DNA of 53,579 bases, taken from the NCBI GenBank assembly GCA_003216465.1, contig QCIU01000009.1:1-53579 (forward strand), in the 5' to 3' direction. The translations under genes were made by a program, and so were the position numbers. Shown here in pieces: positions 17,559 to 27,508 of this stretch. This DNA is from Prochlorococcus sp. AG-402-N10. GTDB lineage: Bacteria; Cyanobacteriota; Cyanobacteriia; PCC-6307; Cyanobiaceae. The notes below the pieces were generated by a model. It made no database searches. It was not told the DNA's origin and worked only from the letters and a program-made list of their open reading frames with translations. Position 1 is the first letter of the stretch. Every line of letters starts with the position of its first letter.

Positions 17559-17657
17559 ATGGCTAAAGAAATTTTTAGTATTGCTGCTGTTTTTTGGATA
17601 TTAATACCAATTGGTTTAATTGGAGGGGCATTATTATTAAAATTCCAGGGAGATTAA
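17559..17657 (+). CDS. petM: Cytochrome b6f complex subunit PetM
   Basis: 32 residues: [13 protein letters not shown], then a hydrophobic helix and the tail LLLKFQGD, which is the known PetM sequence type. It is a single transmembrane helix at the periphery of the cytochrome b6f complex in thylakoids. A GTGAA stretch precedes the start. It stands upstream of the Ycf39-like gene on the same strand. Confidence 0.95.
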   Translation: MAKEIFSIAAVFWILIPIGLIGGALLLKFQGD

Positions 17658-17714
17658 TTCTCACGAATATGATGGAAAGTGAGTTAATCTCAAAAAGTTA
17701 AGTACATCTTAAGT

Positions 17715-18677
17715 ATGAAGATTCTTTTAGTAGGTGCAACTGGAACTCTTGGTAGACAGATAGCAAAACATGCTATTGATAAAGGTCATGATGTTAGATG
17801 CTTTGTTAGAAATCCAAGGAAAGCCTCATTTCTTCAAGAGTGGGGCTGTGAGTTGACTAAAGGAAATTTACTTGTCTCTTCAGATATAGATTATGCTTTA
17901 CAAGATATTGAAGTTGTTATTGATAGCTCGACTGGTAGACCAGAAGATTCTAAAAGTATCTATGAAACTGACTGGGATGGAAAGCTAAATCTCTTTAATG
18001 CTTGTGAAAATAAAAAAATAAAAAGGGTTATTTTTCTCTCAATTTTACTTACTGAAAAATTTAGAAATGTTCCCTTAATGGATGTAAAGTATTGCACTGA
18101 AAAACTTTTAGAAAAATCTAATTTTGACTATACAATTTTTAATTGTGCTGCTTTTATGCAAGGCGTTATTAGTCAATTCGCTATACCTGTCTTAGACAGT
18201 CAAGCTGTTTGGATGAGCGGTACTCCAACTAAAATCGCTTATATGAACACGCAAGATATGGCTAAGATTATTTTATCCTCCATAAATAATGAAAAATGTT
18301 TTAAATTATCACTTCCCTTAGTGGGGCCCAAGGCATGGGATTCTGATGAAATTATTTCTTTGTGTGAGAAGTATAGTAATAAAAAAGCAAAGATTTTCAG
18401 GGTTTCACCTTTTTTAATAAAAGTTACTCAAAGTTTAGTTTCTTTTTTTCAAGATGCGTTAAATGTTTCTGAGAGATTGGCCTTCGCTGAAGTTACTAGC
18501 AGCGGCTTAGCATTAGATGCAGATATGAGCAAAACTTATGAGATTTTAGATATAAAAAAAGAAGATATGACCTCTTTAGAAAGCTACATTAAAGAGTATT
18601 ACCAACAAATTTTAAAAAGACTTAAAGAAATGGAAGCTGATCTAAACATCGAAGAAAAAAAGAGACTTCCATTCTAA
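17715..18677 (+). CDS. ycf39: Ycf39/HCF244-like NAD(P)-binding photosystem II assembly factor
   Basis: 320 residues of the atypical short-chain dehydrogenase (NmrA-like) family. The N-terminal dinucleotide site is LVGATGTLGRQIAKHA, followed by VRCFVRNPRKASFLQEWG, both typical of Ycf39. Ycf39 and its plant homologue HCF244 assist early D1 synthesis and photosystem II reaction-centre assembly together with HLIP proteins, three of which are encoded near 42 kb in this window. Its place after petM fits a photosynthetic context. Confidence 0.9.
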   Translation: MKILLVGATGTLGRQIAKHAIDKGHDVRCFVRNPRKASFLQEWGCELTKGNLLVSSDIDYALQDIEVVIDSSTGRPEDSKSIYETDWDGKLNLFNACENKKIKRVIFLSILLTEKFRNVPLMDVKYCTEKLLEKSNFDYTIFNCAAFMQGVISQFAIPVLDSQAVWMSGTPTKIAYMNTQDMAKIILSSINNEKCFKLSLPLVGPKAWDSDEIISLCEKYSNKKAKIFRVSPFLIKVTQSLVSFFQDALNVSERLAFAEVTSSGLALDADMSKTYEILDIKKEDMTSLESYIKEYYQQILKRLKEMEADLNIEEKKRLPF

Positions 18678-18731
18678 TATTGCATTTGGTTAAATATATA
18701 GTATATTTGTACTATCTTAATAATTTTATTA

Positions 18732-18944
18732 ATGTCAATCTCTAAAACTAAAAATCTTGAACGTAAATTAAAAAATATTGCTCAAGAAGCAACTAATGAA
18801 CTTAATAATGTTTGTGGATCATCCTTATGGGAAAGTCTAGGATTTATGTTCTTCGATCAACTAGAGGATCCTGAAAAAATTGCAAAGGCAAATTTTTATT
18901 ATGGTCAGTTACAAATAATTAATGAAATTAAATTTTTTGTATAA
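18732..18944 (+). CDS. Hypothetical protein, 70 residues
   Basis: Soluble, mostly helical, with a basic N-terminal helix (KTKNLERKLKNIAQEATNEL) and a tail rich in aromatics (GFMFFDQLEDPEKIAKANFYY). No signal or membrane segment. No family is recognised. It is 54 bases after the Ycf39-like gene on the same strand. Confidence 0.55.
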   Translation: MSISKTKNLERKLKNIAQEATNELNNVCGSSLWESLGFMFFDQLEDPEKIAKANFYYGQLQIINEIKFFV

Positions 18945-19048
18945 AATTAAACACTTTTCAATTGATATCATGCAGATGTTGTAATTAACTTTATATAAAT
19001 TTTGTTTATTCTTTTCTGATAATATAAATCTAGACAATACATTATTTA

Positions 19049-19315
19049 ATGATTGAAACATCCGGCGTAATAGAAAAAGAACAAGGAAATGGTTTTTATT
19101 TGGTTACTTTAGAACAACCTGAAGGCCATCAATGTTTATGCAGAGCAGCTGGAAAATTAACTAAATTTAGAATAAAATTGTTAGCTGGAGACAAAGTACT
19201 TGTAGAAATAAGCCCTTATGATTTAACTAGAGGTAGGATTACTTACCGCGAGAGAAATGCAGGAGGCGGTGGTCCAAGGTCGGGAAATCCTAAAAATAAT
19301 GTAAGGAAGAAATAA
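19049..19315 (+). CDS. infA: Translation initiation factor IF-1
   Basis: 88 residues. The S1-type OB fold is recognisable from MIETSGVIEKEQGNGFYLVTLE, read in the parts SGVIEKEQGNGFYLV and AAGKLTKFRIKLLAGDKVLVEI, with DLTRGRITYRER at the end. It binds the ribosomal A site during initiation. A Gly/Pro/Asn tail after RERNAGGGG extends beyond the usual end. Confidence 0.95.
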   Translation: MIETSGVIEKEQGNGFYLVTLEQPEGHQCLCRAAGKLTKFRIKLLAGDKVLVEISPYDLTRGRITYRERNAGGGGPRSGNPKNNVRKK

Positions 19316-19334
19316 TTAATTAATTATAGAAATT

Positions 19335-20711
19335 TTATATAATATTTTTAATAGCTTCCTTGAATTCGCTACGTTGTTTAACTCCTTGCCATTGTTTTTT
19401 AAGTAACTTATCCTTAAATAGTTGCACTGTAGGAGTACCATTTATCCCTGCTTGTTTAGCAATTTCTTGATCTTTATCAATATCAATTTCTATACCTTGT
19501 ACTGATCCATTAAATTCATTGATTACTCTTTTGAGTTGTGGTTTTAATACATGGCAAGGTCCACAGCTTGGAGAGCTAAAAATTACTAATATTGGTTTAT
19601 TACTCTCATGATAAAGTTTCCTAAGCGCATAACTACCTTTTTGCCATTCAGAGTTTAAATCAAAAGTATCTTCATTTGTTTCATCTTCATTGAAACTTGA
19701 AGAAGAGGATGTTTTTTCTGGTTCAGTTGTTTCTCTGATAATTGTTTTCGAAAGATTTTTCTCCGCCAGCCATCTTTCGGCAGCCAATGCTGCCATACAG
19801 CCGGTGCCTGCGGCTGTAACTCCTTGCCTCCACTCTGAATCAACAACATCACCAGCAGCGAATATCCCCTCAATTGAAGTCTCTGGTCTGCCTGATTTGC
19901 AGGCAATATATCCTTTTTTATCTAATTCGATTTTATTGTCTAAAAACTTTGTATTTGGGGTATGTCCAATAGCATAAAAAAGTCCTTTTACTTTAATCTC
20001 AACGGGACCTTTTTTTGAGTTAATTGCTTCAATATTTTCAAGCCAATCAGTTCCATTAGCTTTTTCTACTTTTGTGTTCCAGTGGATTTCGATCTTTGTA
20101 TTAGCTTTAACTCTATCTACCATTGCGGCACTAGCCCTTAATTTTTCAGATCTAACTAGTAAATGAACTCTGCTGCCATATTTTGTTAGATATGCAGCTT
20201 CTTCACATGCAGAATCTCCTCCTCCAATAACTGCTAATTCCTCATCTCTAAACTGTGGTGTTGCTCCATCACAAATTGCGCAGGCACTTATCCCTTTGCT
20301 CCAAAATTTATCTTCATTTATAACTCCTAATCTATTTGCACTTGCTCCAGTGGCGATAATAATTGAATTTGATTTGATGTCACCTTCTAAAGTTTTAATT
20401 TCGAAAGGATGTTTATTTGTATTAATAGAAATTACATCACTTTCACATAGGTTAGTTCCCCATCTCTCAGCTTGTGCCTTCATTAAATCCATTAATTCAG
20501 GTCCTAATACTCCATCTGGAAATCCTGGATAATTTTCAACAAAAGTAGTTGTCATTAATTGTCCGCCTGGAATTCCACCAGAATTAAAACCAGTAACCAA
20601 AAGAGGTTGGAGATTTGCGCGAGCTGCGTATATTGCTGCAGTATAACCTGCTGGTCCAGAACCTATAATTACTGTATTCTCGATGTTATTTTCTTGTATT
20701 TTAGTTTCCAT
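19335..20711 (-). CDS. trxB: NADPH-thioredoxin reductase fused to thioredoxin (NTRC)
   Basis: 458 residues in two parts. Residues 1-320 are a low-molecular-weight thioredoxin reductase: FAD site [18 protein letters not shown], redox-active CAICDG, NADPH site [13 protein letters not shown] and C-terminal FAD motif [10 protein letters not shown]. After a Ser/Glu-rich linker the last 110 residues are a thioredoxin domain with active site [10 protein letters not shown] and [11 protein letters not shown]. Such a fusion is NTRC, known from plants and some cyanobacteria, where it transfers electrons from NADPH to peroxiredoxin and other targets, especially in darkness. It is convergent with infA. 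Confidence 0.96.
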   Translation of the reverse strand: METKIQENNIENTVIIGSGPAGYTAAIYAARANLQPLLVTGFNSGGIPGGQLMTTTFVENYPGFPDGVLGPELMDLMKAQAERWGTNLCESDVISINTNKHPFEIKTLEGDIKSNSIIIATGASANRLGVINEDKFWSKGISACAICDGATPQFRDEELAVIGGGDSACEEAAYLTKYGSRVHLLVRSEKLRASAAMVDRVKANTKIEIHWNTKVEKANGTDWLENIEAINSKKGPVEIKVKGLFYAIGHTPNTKFLDNKIELDKKGYIACKSGRPETSIEGIFAAGDVVDSEWRQGVTAAGTGCMAALAAERWLAEKNLSKTIIRETTEPEKTSSSSSFNEDETNEDTFDLNSEWQKGSYALRKLYHESNKPILVIFSSPSCGPCHVLKPQLKRVINEFNGSVQGIEIDIDKDQEIAKQAGINGTPTVQLFKDKLLKKQWQGVKQRSEFKEAIKNII

Positions 20712-20769
20712 TTAGATATTGATGCATATCTAATATTAAACAATTGCCCTTATTTATGGAGGTCGGATT

Positions 20770-21006
20770 TCACTCGATTAATTTCTCATTAACTTTTTGA
20801 TCTAATAATTCTTCTAACTCATTAGGGAAATTCAATACAGAATTTCTTAAGTTCTCATTTTCTTCACCAATATGCAATATCCATTCTCTAAACTCTTCAG
20901 CAATTGCGTAGCTATCTTCATATTTTTCTTGCGTATCCATAAAAGAAATTCTGTTAGTCGCCCAACAAGTTGCTACATCAATCCTTCTTCTTAAAAAATT
21001 AGACAT
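20770..21006 (-). CDS. Hypothetical protein, 78 residues
   Basis: Start taken at the ATG at 21006 (MSNFLRRRIDVATCW); a TTG two codons upstream is possible. Acidic, helical and soluble, ending in NELEELLDQKVNEKLIE. No family is recognised. It is 58 bases upstream of the NTRC gene on the same strand. Confidence 0.6.
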   Translation of the reverse strand: MSNFLRRRIDVATCWATNRISFMDTQEKYEDSYAIAEEFREWILHIGEENENLRNSVLNFPNELEELLDQKVNEKLIE

Positions 21007-21161
21007 CTTCAATTTAGAATTGACTCTACATAAGCATAAAATTTGTTATGTCTATTGTCTAATAAGTTACAACTTTGTATTTCCAAACAATAATTTAATA
21101 TTTAGTTAATATTTGACCAGATATTATGAGATAAATATAAAAAAAATATAAAGAATTATAC

Positions 21162-21740
21162 TTAAACTGCCTCTGTATGATTTACTAATAACCTTTCAAC
21201 TTCTTCAAAACCTTCTTTTGCTGAATTAATTGCAAGCTCCTCGCTAACTTTTTCTTCTGAAACTAATTTTGAAGAAATTTTTCTTAAAAGAGTTTCTTTT
21301 TTTTCTCTTAGTGAAATAACTATCTCCTCTTCAATAATAGACTTTATAGCTTTAGAAATTATTTTTTTATCATTTGCTTCTTCAAATGTGCCCTGGACTA
21401 ATTCCTGTATGAATAATCTATGTACTTCGCTACTTCTAAGGAAACTTTCGGTAGCATTGATAATTCCTTCAACAAGAGCCTCATCAGGTTCTGAATCATT
21501 TTCTGCTAGTTTGAATTCCCAATCTAAATGTCTTCTTTGCCATCCTGAAGAATGAAGGCTAGGCATTACTGTTTGGGAATAAGTGTCAACTGACATTTCA
21601 TAGATTCTTTCAGCTAGTTTTTCACACCAATCTTTCCCGTGCTTTTCTAAGTTTCTTTGCATCGTTTGTCTTGGAACAGCATGGCCGCCATGATGACTGT
21701 GACAAACTCCATCTGGGCATTCGATAGCTTTTATGCTCAT
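21162..21740 (-). CDS. Unknown protein with His/Cys-rich N-terminus
   Basis: 192 residues from the ATG at 21740 (MSIKAIECPDGVCHSHHGGHAVP). The frame is open 66 bases upstream, but that segment looks non-homologous and AT-driven. The start contains two Cys and four His within about 15 residues (ECPDGVCHSHHGGH), a likely metal-binding site, followed by a mostly helical body with conserved-looking WQRRHLDWEFKLAEND. I do not recognise a named family. It is divergent from the transhydrogenase operon across about 110 bases. Confidence 0.7.
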   Translation of the reverse strand: MSIKAIECPDGVCHSHHGGHAVPRQTMQRNLEKHGKDWCEKLAERIYEMSVDTYSQTVMPSLHSSGWQRRHLDWEFKLAENDSEPDEALVEGIINATESFLRSSEVHRLFIQELVQGTFEEANDKKIISKAIKSIIEEEIVISLREKKETLLRKISSKLVSEEKVSEELAINSAKEGFEEVERLLVNHTEAV

Positions 21741-21851
21741 TAGATTTTTTATACTTCTATATTTTTCATAGCCATGATTTAAAAAAAAGAAAATATGTTT
21801 TAACAAAACTCAAACTCCAAGACTTTTGACTTTATTCAAATTATCTTTAGT

Positions 21852-23003
21852 ATGTCTAAAAAATATTATAAATTGACAAAGATACTCATTCCTATCGAAA
21901 AAGCCTCTGGAGAAAAAAGAGTTTCAGCTACTCCAGGAGCTGTAAAAAAATTAAAAAGTCTTGGATGTGAAGTTTTTGTAGAAAGTTCAGCAGGAGAACT
22001 ATCAGGGTTTAATGACACTTTATACAAAGAATCTGGAGGTGAAATTGTTACTGAATCTAATATAAATATTTGGGGGGAGGCTGACATTGTATTTTGTGTT
22101 CAAATTCCTTCTGAAGGTAATTTAGGCAATTTAAAAAAAGGAGCTATTCTACTAGGCCTTCTAGATCCATATGCCAACGAAAAACTTAAAAAAACTATAA
22201 CAAGTAAAAAGATCTCTGCTTTATCAATGGAATTACTTCCAAGAATTAGTAGAGCACAATCATCGGATGTCCTTTCCTCTCAAGCCAATATCGCAGGATA
22301 TAAAGCAGTTCTTTTAGCGGCAAGCGAACTCGATAGATATTTTCCTATGCTGATGACTGCAGCAGGAACCGTTCAGCCAGCGAAGGTTGTTGTTCTTGGT
22401 GGAGGAGTTGCAGGATTGCAGGCGGTTGCTACTGCAAAAAGACTTGGAGCTATTGTCTTTGTATCTGATATTAGACCAGCAGTAAAAGAACAAGTTGAAT
22501 CTCTGGGAGCAAGATTCATAGAACTCCCTGAAATTGATGAAAAACCTAGCGAATCTGGTGGTTATGCAAAAGCTGTTACTCCTGAATTCCTCGCTAAACA
22601 AAAAGCGACTTTAACTAAATATTTATCTGAAGCCGATGTCGCAGTTTGTACAGCTCAAGTCTTAGGTAAAAAAGCTCCTCTTTTAATAGATTCTCATATG
22701 ATTCAAAAGATGAGGCCTGGAGCAGTAGTAATTGATTTGGCAGTATCACAAGGCGGTAATTGTGAAGGAACTAAATCTAATGAGACTATTATTCGTAATG
22801 GTGTAAAGCTAATAGGGGCTGGAGAGTTGCCTTCATCAGTTCCTTATGACGCAAGTACACTTTATGCTAAGAACCTAACATCTTTGATTACACCTTTCAT
22901 AAAAGATGGTCTAATTAATTTAGACAAAGATGATGAATTAATCTCTGGATGTTTGTTAAGTGATGAAGGAGTCATCCTTCAAAAAAAAGTTTTTGAAAAT
23001 TGA
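21852..23003 (+). CDS. pntA: NAD(P) transhydrogenase, alpha subunit part 1
   Basis: 383 residues. This is domain I, the soluble NAD(H)-binding part of the proton-translocating transhydrogenase, related to alanine dehydrogenase. Landmarks are ILIPIEKASGEKRVSATP at the N-terminus, the NAD site VVVLGGGVAGLQAVATAKRLGA and DIRPAVKEQVESLGA, and MRPGAVVIDLAVSQGGNCEGT. It is split from the membrane part, as usual in cyanobacteria. First gene of the pntA1-pntA2-pntB operon, which balances NADPH and NADH using the proton gradient. Confidence 0.96.
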   Translation: MSKKYYKLTKILIPIEKASGEKRVSATPGAVKKLKSLGCEVFVESSAGELSGFNDTLYKESGGEIVTESNINIWGEADIVFCVQIPSEGNLGNLKKGAILLGLLDPYANEKLKKTITSKKISALSMELLPRISRAQSSDVLSSQANIAGYKAVLLAASELDRYFPMLMTAAGTVQPAKVVVLGGGVAGLQAVATAKRLGAIVFVSDIRPAVKEQVESLGARFIELPEIDEKPSESGGYAKAVTPEFLAKQKATLTKYLSEADVAVCTAQVLGKKAPLLIDSHMIQKMRPGAVVIDLAVSQGGNCEGTKSNETIIRNGVKLIGAGELPSSVPYDASTLYAKNLTSLITPFIKDGLINLDKDDELISGCLLSDEGVILQKKVFEN

Positions 23004-23018
23004 GGTTTTAATTAAGTT

Positions 23019-23315
23019 ATGAATTTTGATAGCCTTCTCTGGGTTTTATTGCTTGGAAGTTTATTAGGTTTGGAGTTAATTGGAAAAGTTCCTCCAACAC
23101 TTCATACACCCTTAATGAGTGGAGCAAATGCCATCTCAGGAATCACAATGTTGGCAGCATTAACTGCAATTATAAAAGCAGAGCCAAATAGTCCACTATT
23201 ATTGATCGGATCAATATCTCTTGGATTTGCTCTTTTCAACGTAGTAGGTGGTTTTTTTGTTACCGACAGAATGCTTGCCATGTTTAGTCGTAAACCTACA
23301 AAAAAAAATAAATAA
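23019..23315 (+). CDS. pntA2: NAD(P) transhydrogenase, alpha subunit part 2
   Basis: 98 residues with three to four transmembrane helices and the typical GKVPPTLHTPLMSGANAISGI stretch (read as VPPTLHTPLMSGANAISG). It forms part of the proton channel (domain II) together with PntB. It starts 15 bases after part 1 and ends 14 bases before pntB. Confidence 0.95.
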   Translation: MNFDSLLWVLLLGSLLGLELIGKVPPTLHTPLMSGANAISGITMLAALTAIIKAEPNSPLLLIGSISLGFALFNVVGGFFVTDRMLAMFSRKPTKKNK

Positions 23316-23329
23316 TTAATTAGATAACA

Positions 23330-24766
23330 ATGACTCTTCCTGATATTATTAAATTCGTCATAGATCTTCTGGCTGTTCTGCTATTAGCTCTGGGAATAAA
23401 GGGCTTATCAAAAGTTAGGTCTGCTAGAGAGGCAAATATATTAGCAGCATTTGCGATGTTGCTTTCTGTTGTAGGTTTACTAGCTTACTATTTAGGGACT
23501 TCAGGAATCCCTACCCAATCTTGGGCATGGATCATTATTGGATCATTAGTCGGAAGTTTGTTGGGAACTTTACTCGCTAAGAAAGTTCCAATGACCTCAA
23601 TGCCAGAGACTGTAGCTTTATTTAATGGCTTTGGTGGAATGTCCTCTTTATTAGTAGCTATTGGTGCCTTTTTGTTCCCTTTTAATGAAGGAGCTAAAGC
23701 AGGTTCTATAGAGCCTTTTATTAATGATGTTTCAATTTCAGTTTCAATATTTGTTGGTGCCATTACTTTTTCCGGTTCAATCGTGGCAATGGCAAAATTA
23801 CAAGGTTGGCTATCTACCCCCGGATGGACTCAGGTTAAAGCAAGACATTTTGTAAACATTGTTTTTGGTGTAACTTCTTTATTAGCTTTTGTTTACTTAA
23901 TTTATGGAAATATTAGTTCGATTTGGCTATTAGTTATAGCCTCTACTCTATTAGGAATTGGTGTAACTTTGCCAATTGGGGGAGCAGATATGCCTGTTGT
24001 TATATCTCTTTTAAATAGCTATTCCGGGATTGCAGCAGCAGCAGCAGGTTTTGTTGTAGACAGCCAGCTTTTGATTGTGGCCGGTGCAATGGTTGGAGCG
24101 GCGGGTTTAATCTTAACTCAAGTAATGTGCAAAGGTATGAATAGGTCTCTAGTCTCTGTTCTCTTTGGAGGATCTTTATCTGCTCAAGGTACTACGTCTT
24201 CTGGATCAGGGGAATATACAAATATTACATCTTGCAGTGTTGAAGAATGTGCATTGACTTTAGAGGCAGCTAATAGAGTAATTGTCGTCCCTGGATATGG
24301 TCTTGCTGTAGCTCAAGCTCAACATACTTTAAGAGAAGTAACAAAAAAGCTAGAACAAAATGGAATTGAAGTTGTATACGCAATTCATCCTGTAGCAGGA
24401 AGAATGCCAGGACATATGAATGTTCTATTGGCAGAAGCTGATGTTCCTTATGAACAGCTCAAAGAAATGGATATTGTTAATCCAGAATTCCCAGCTACAG
24501 ATGTTGTGTTGGTTTTAGGTGCAAATGATGTGGTTAATCCTCAGGCGAAAAATGATAAAAGTTCTCCTCTCTATGGAATGCCTGTCCTTGATGTACAAGA
24601 AGCAAGAACAGTTTTTGTTATAAAAAGAGGAATGAGTGCAGGTTATTCAGGTATTAAAAATGACTTATTTGATTTACCTAATACTTCAATGGTCTTTGGT
24701 GATGCAAAAAAAGTGCTGAGCGAGTTAATTGGCGAATTAAAGGATCTTGGAGTTGGCGAAAAATAG
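23330..24766 (+). CDS. pntB: NAD(P) transhydrogenase, beta subunit
   Basis: 478 residues. The N-terminal half is a multi-helix membrane domain (domain II), and the C-terminal 180 residues are the NADP(H)-binding domain III with VIVVPGYGLAVAQAQH, HPVAGRMPGHMNVLLAEA and NDVVNPQA. Last subunit gene of the operon. Its end overlaps the start of the following hydrolase gene by about 20 bases. Confidence 0.96.
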   Translation: MTLPDIIKFVIDLLAVLLLALGIKGLSKVRSAREANILAAFAMLLSVVGLLAYYLGTSGIPTQSWAWIIIGSLVGSLLGTLLAKKVPMTSMPETVALFNGFGGMSSLLVAIGAFLFPFNEGAKAGSIEPFINDVSISVSIFVGAITFSGSIVAMAKLQGWLSTPGWTQVKARHFVNIVFGVTSLLAFVYLIYGNISSIWLLVIASTLLGIGVTLPIGGADMPVVISLLNSYSGIAAAAAGFVVDSQLLIVAGAMVGAAGLILTQVMCKGMNRSLVSVLFGGSLSAQGTTSSGSGEYTNITSCSVEECALTLEAANRVIVVPGYGLAVAQAQHTLREVTKKLEQNGIEVVYAIHPVAGRMPGHMNVLLAEADVPYEQLKEMDIVNPEFPATDVVLVLGANDVVNPQAKNDKSSPLYGMPVLDVQEARTVFVIKRGMSAGYSGIKNDLFDLPNTSMVFGDAKKVLSELIGELKDLGVGEK

Positions 24767-25844
24767 TAATAACTCATTTAAATTCTCTGACTATTTAAAC
24801 AAAAGTCCATTTAATGAAGCTATTCCCTGGTTTGGAGGAGATCTTCAAACTTTAAGAGATACATTTGTTTTTGACAGTATCCAAGCCAAAAAAGATAAAA
24901 AAATCCTTTTACCCATAAATAATATTAGCTCTGATAAATTTGAAGGTGATTATCTATTAGGGCTCTTAGAGTTTCCAGAAAAGTTTGATTCTTTAAAGGG
25001 AATTGTCCTGATTACGCATGGATTAGGTGGATCTACTAAACGTTATGGTTTAAAAAGAATTGCCAGAAAATTAGTAAATAATGGTTTTGGCGTTCTTAAA
25101 TTAAATCTTAGAGGGGCTGGTTCAGCAAGATATTTGGCAAAAGGGAATTATTCCGCAAGATGTTCGAATGATATTATCTCGGCAATTAAATTTTTTAGAA
25201 AACTTCTTAATTCTGAGTTTAAGGATTTTCTGAATAATAAAGATAATATTCCAATATTTGGAGTTGGACTATCTTTAGGAGGAACTATTCTTCTTAATGC
25301 TTGCTTAGACTACAACTCAGGCAATAGTAGAAAATTAGTAGATGGATTGGCCTGCGTTAGTAGCCCTTTAGATCTTATATCTTGCAGTAATTGTATAGAG
25401 CGACCTAGAAATTTTTTATATCAAAAATGGTTAATCCAACGTTTAAAAAGGCAATTATGGGATGGCTATAGAAACGAAGGGATTTTGTTGCCAAAAAGTA
25501 AATTGAGTAAAAAAATTAAAGGTTTAAAAACTATAGGAGAATTTGATGAAGAATTTACTGCCCCAAGTTGGGGGTTTAAATCTTTAAAGGATTATTATTA
25601 TCAAGCTTCACCTATATTTAGAATTCAAAAATTGATTAAGAATCTTCCCCCTATTTTTTTAATACATTCTAAAGATGATCCTTGGGTTCCATATGAATCT
25701 ACTCTAAATTTGAAAAATTCTGTGAATGATTCATTAGATAAATTAACTATCCTAATAACTAACAAAGGGGGTCATAACGGTTTTCATTCAAATGATGGGT
25801 GTTGGTCTGATGAAGCAGTTAAAAGTTGGCTTTTAAGTATTTAA
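24747..25844 (+). CDS. YheT-family alpha/beta hydrolase
   Basis: 365 residues if the TTG at 24747 is used; a second TTG two codons on is equally possible, and both lie just after AAGGA. The protein resembles the YheT/ABHD1-3 family: FNEAIPWFGGDLQTL near the N-terminus, GIVLITHGLGGSTKRYG, the nucleophile elbow GVGLSLGGTI, an acid in HSKDDPWVP and a catalytic His in NKGGHNGFH. The family has esterase or phospholipid-related activity where tested. It overlaps pntB and is probably translated from the same transcript. Confidence 0.88.
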   Translation: MELAKNSNNSFKFSDYLNKSPFNEAIPWFGGDLQTLRDTFVFDSIQAKKDKKILLPINNISSDKFEGDYLLGLLEFPEKFDSLKGIVLITHGLGGSTKRYGLKRIARKLVNNGFGVLKLNLRGAGSARYLAKGNYSARCSNDIISAIKFFRKLLNSEFKDFLNNKDNIPIFGVGLSLGGTILLNACLDYNSGNSRKLVDGLACVSSPLDLISCSNCIERPRNFLYQKWLIQRLKRQLWDGYRNEGILLPKSKLSKKIKGLKTIGEFDEEFTAPSWGFKSLKDYYYQASPIFRIQKLIKNLPPIFLIHSKDDPWVPYESTLNLKNSVNDSLDKLTILITNKGGHNGFHSNDGCWSDEAVKSWLLSI

Positions 25845-25861
25845 CTAATATATTTTAAAAA

Positions 25862-26191
25862 TTATTTTACAAAAGGAGTTTTTTTGAAAATCCATTTTTC
25901 GATTGGATTACCATTAATGACGTGAGAGGTGAAAATCTCTGACATTTTTTTTGGAGAAACTTTTTCATACCAAATTCCATCAGGCCAAATAAGAAGAATT
26001 GGCCCGTTTTTGCATATTCTTAAACAATCAACTTTAGATCTAAATATTTGAATTTTTTTAGAGTTAGAGTCATTCTCATAATTCTTTAAAGTTTTTTTAA
26101 GACATTCCCATGTCTTATTACCTTCATCTCCTTTAAAACATTTTTGTTTTGTAGGCGTTGCACAAAGTAATAAGTGCTTATGAACTTTCAC
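25862..26191 (-). CDS. Thioredoxin-like [2Fe-2S] ferredoxin domain protein
   Basis: 109 residues. The four Cys of the thioredoxin-like [2Fe-2S] domain are visible: LLLCATPTKQKCF and, later, CLRICKNGPILLIWPDGIWY. This fold is also found in NuoE and in small (2Fe-2S) proteins of cyanobacteria. It lies five bases downstream of dxr on the same strand. Because DXS/DXR-pathway enzymes further on are iron-sulfur proteins, a redox role is conceivable, but the function is not known. Confidence 0.85.
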   Translation of the reverse strand: MKVHKHLLLCATPTKQKCFKGDEGNKTWECLKKTLKNYENDSNSKKIQIFRSKVDCLRICKNGPILLIWPDGIWYEKVSPKKMSEIFTSHVINGNPIEKWIFKKTPFVK

Positions 26192-26196
26192 TTTTT

Positions 26197-27426
26197 TTAT
26201 CCTACATTGATATATTTCTTACCTTTTTTGATCTTTTCTTTAACAAAAATTCTAGACCATTTATCTACTTCTAAAATATCTTCCAACTTTGGATTTAAGT
26301 TGAGTTTATTCATATGTGATTCACAAGTTTTTTCTATAAAGATAGGAATTTCTTGAAAAGAAATTTTTTCTTTAAGAAATTGATCTACTGCCATTTCATT
26401 CGCAGCATTAAGTACAGCTGGCATAGTCCCAGAACATTTTCCTGCTGAGTATGCAAGGCCCATGCATGGATATTTTAATTCATCTGGTTTTTTAAATGTA
26501 AGTTGACCAATCTCAGTTAAATTTAATCTTTTCCAATTAGTTTTAAATCTTTCAGGCCAACTCATAGCATATAAAATTGGGAGCTTCATATCAGGCCATC
26601 CTAATTGGGCTAAGACAGAAGAATCTTCCATCTCAATCATTGAATGAATGATACTTTGAGGATGGATGACAATTTCAATATTTTCGTATGATGTCCCAAA
26701 CAGATAATGAGCTTCAATAACTTCTAACCCTTTATTCATTAGGGTGGCAGAATCTACAGTAATTTTTTTTCCCATATTCCAATTTGGATGAGAAGTAGCG
26801 TCTTCTACTGTGACATTTTTTAAATCCTCTACAGCCCAATCTCTAAAAGCACCTCCGGATGCCGTTAAATGAATAGCTTTTAAACCATTTGGGATAAGAC
26901 CTGTTGAAAAATCAGCATTTTCGTAATTAGGTAATCCTTGTATACATTGAAAGATAGCTGAATGTTCGGAGTCTGCAGGTAAAAGTCTACTTTTCTTTTC
27001 CCTTAAAGCGGGAATAACAACTGAACCTGCAGCAATTAATGTTTCTTTATTAGCAAGTGCAATATTTTTACCGGCATTAATTGCTGACATCGTTGGAATT
27101 AGTCCAGCACATCCAACTATCCCAGTAATTACAGTATCAGCAGTATCCCATGCTGCGACTGAATTTATTCCATCTCGACCAACTAAAACGATTGGAGGGG
27201 TCTCTATTCCTAGGTCGTTAATATTATTTTTTAAATCATCTAAAAGATTTTTATCCTCAATAGCAATAACTTCCGGTTGATGTTTCCTAACTTGTTCCGT
27301 CAATAAATCTATATTTCTTCCTGCTGAAAGAGCTACTACTTTAAATTTATCAGGGAGTTCACTTGCAATTTCTAGAGTTTGAGTTCCTATTGAACCTGTT
27401 GAACCCAGTACAGTGATGTATTTCAA
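26197..27426 (-). CDS. dxr: 1-deoxy-D-xylulose 5-phosphate reductoisomerase
   Basis: 409 residues, full length. It converts DXP to MEP, the committed step of the non-mevalonate isoprenoid pathway that supplies carotenoids, phytol and quinones. Landmarks are the NADPH site [27 protein letters not shown], the metal-binding [23 protein letters not shown] and [22 protein letters not shown] (in parts). It is followed closely by the small iron-sulfur protein gene. Confidence 0.97.
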   Translation of the reverse strand: MKYITVLGSTGSIGTQTLEIASELPDKFKVVALSAGRNIDLLTEQVRKHQPEVIAIEDKNLLDDLKNNINDLGIETPPIVLVGRDGINSVAAWDTADTVITGIVGCAGLIPTMSAINAGKNIALANKETLIAAGSVVIPALREKKSRLLPADSEHSAIFQCIQGLPNYENADFSTGLIPNGLKAIHLTASGGAFRDWAVEDLKNVTVEDATSHPNWNMGKKITVDSATLMNKGLEVIEAHYLFGTSYENIEIVIHPQSIIHSMIEMEDSSVLAQLGWPDMKLPILYAMSWPERFKTNWKRLNLTEIGQLTFKKPDELKYPCMGLAYSAGKCSGTMPAVLNAANEMAVDQFLKEKISFQEIPIFIEKTCESHMNKLNLNPKLEDILEVDKWSRIFVKEKIKKGKKYINVG

Positions 27427-27508
27427 TTTTCTCTAATATTTATAATATTTTCTCACTTAAAGGTGAATTTAAAAAATAAAAATTTTAAATTGGCTTTTTT
27501 CTTAAAAT

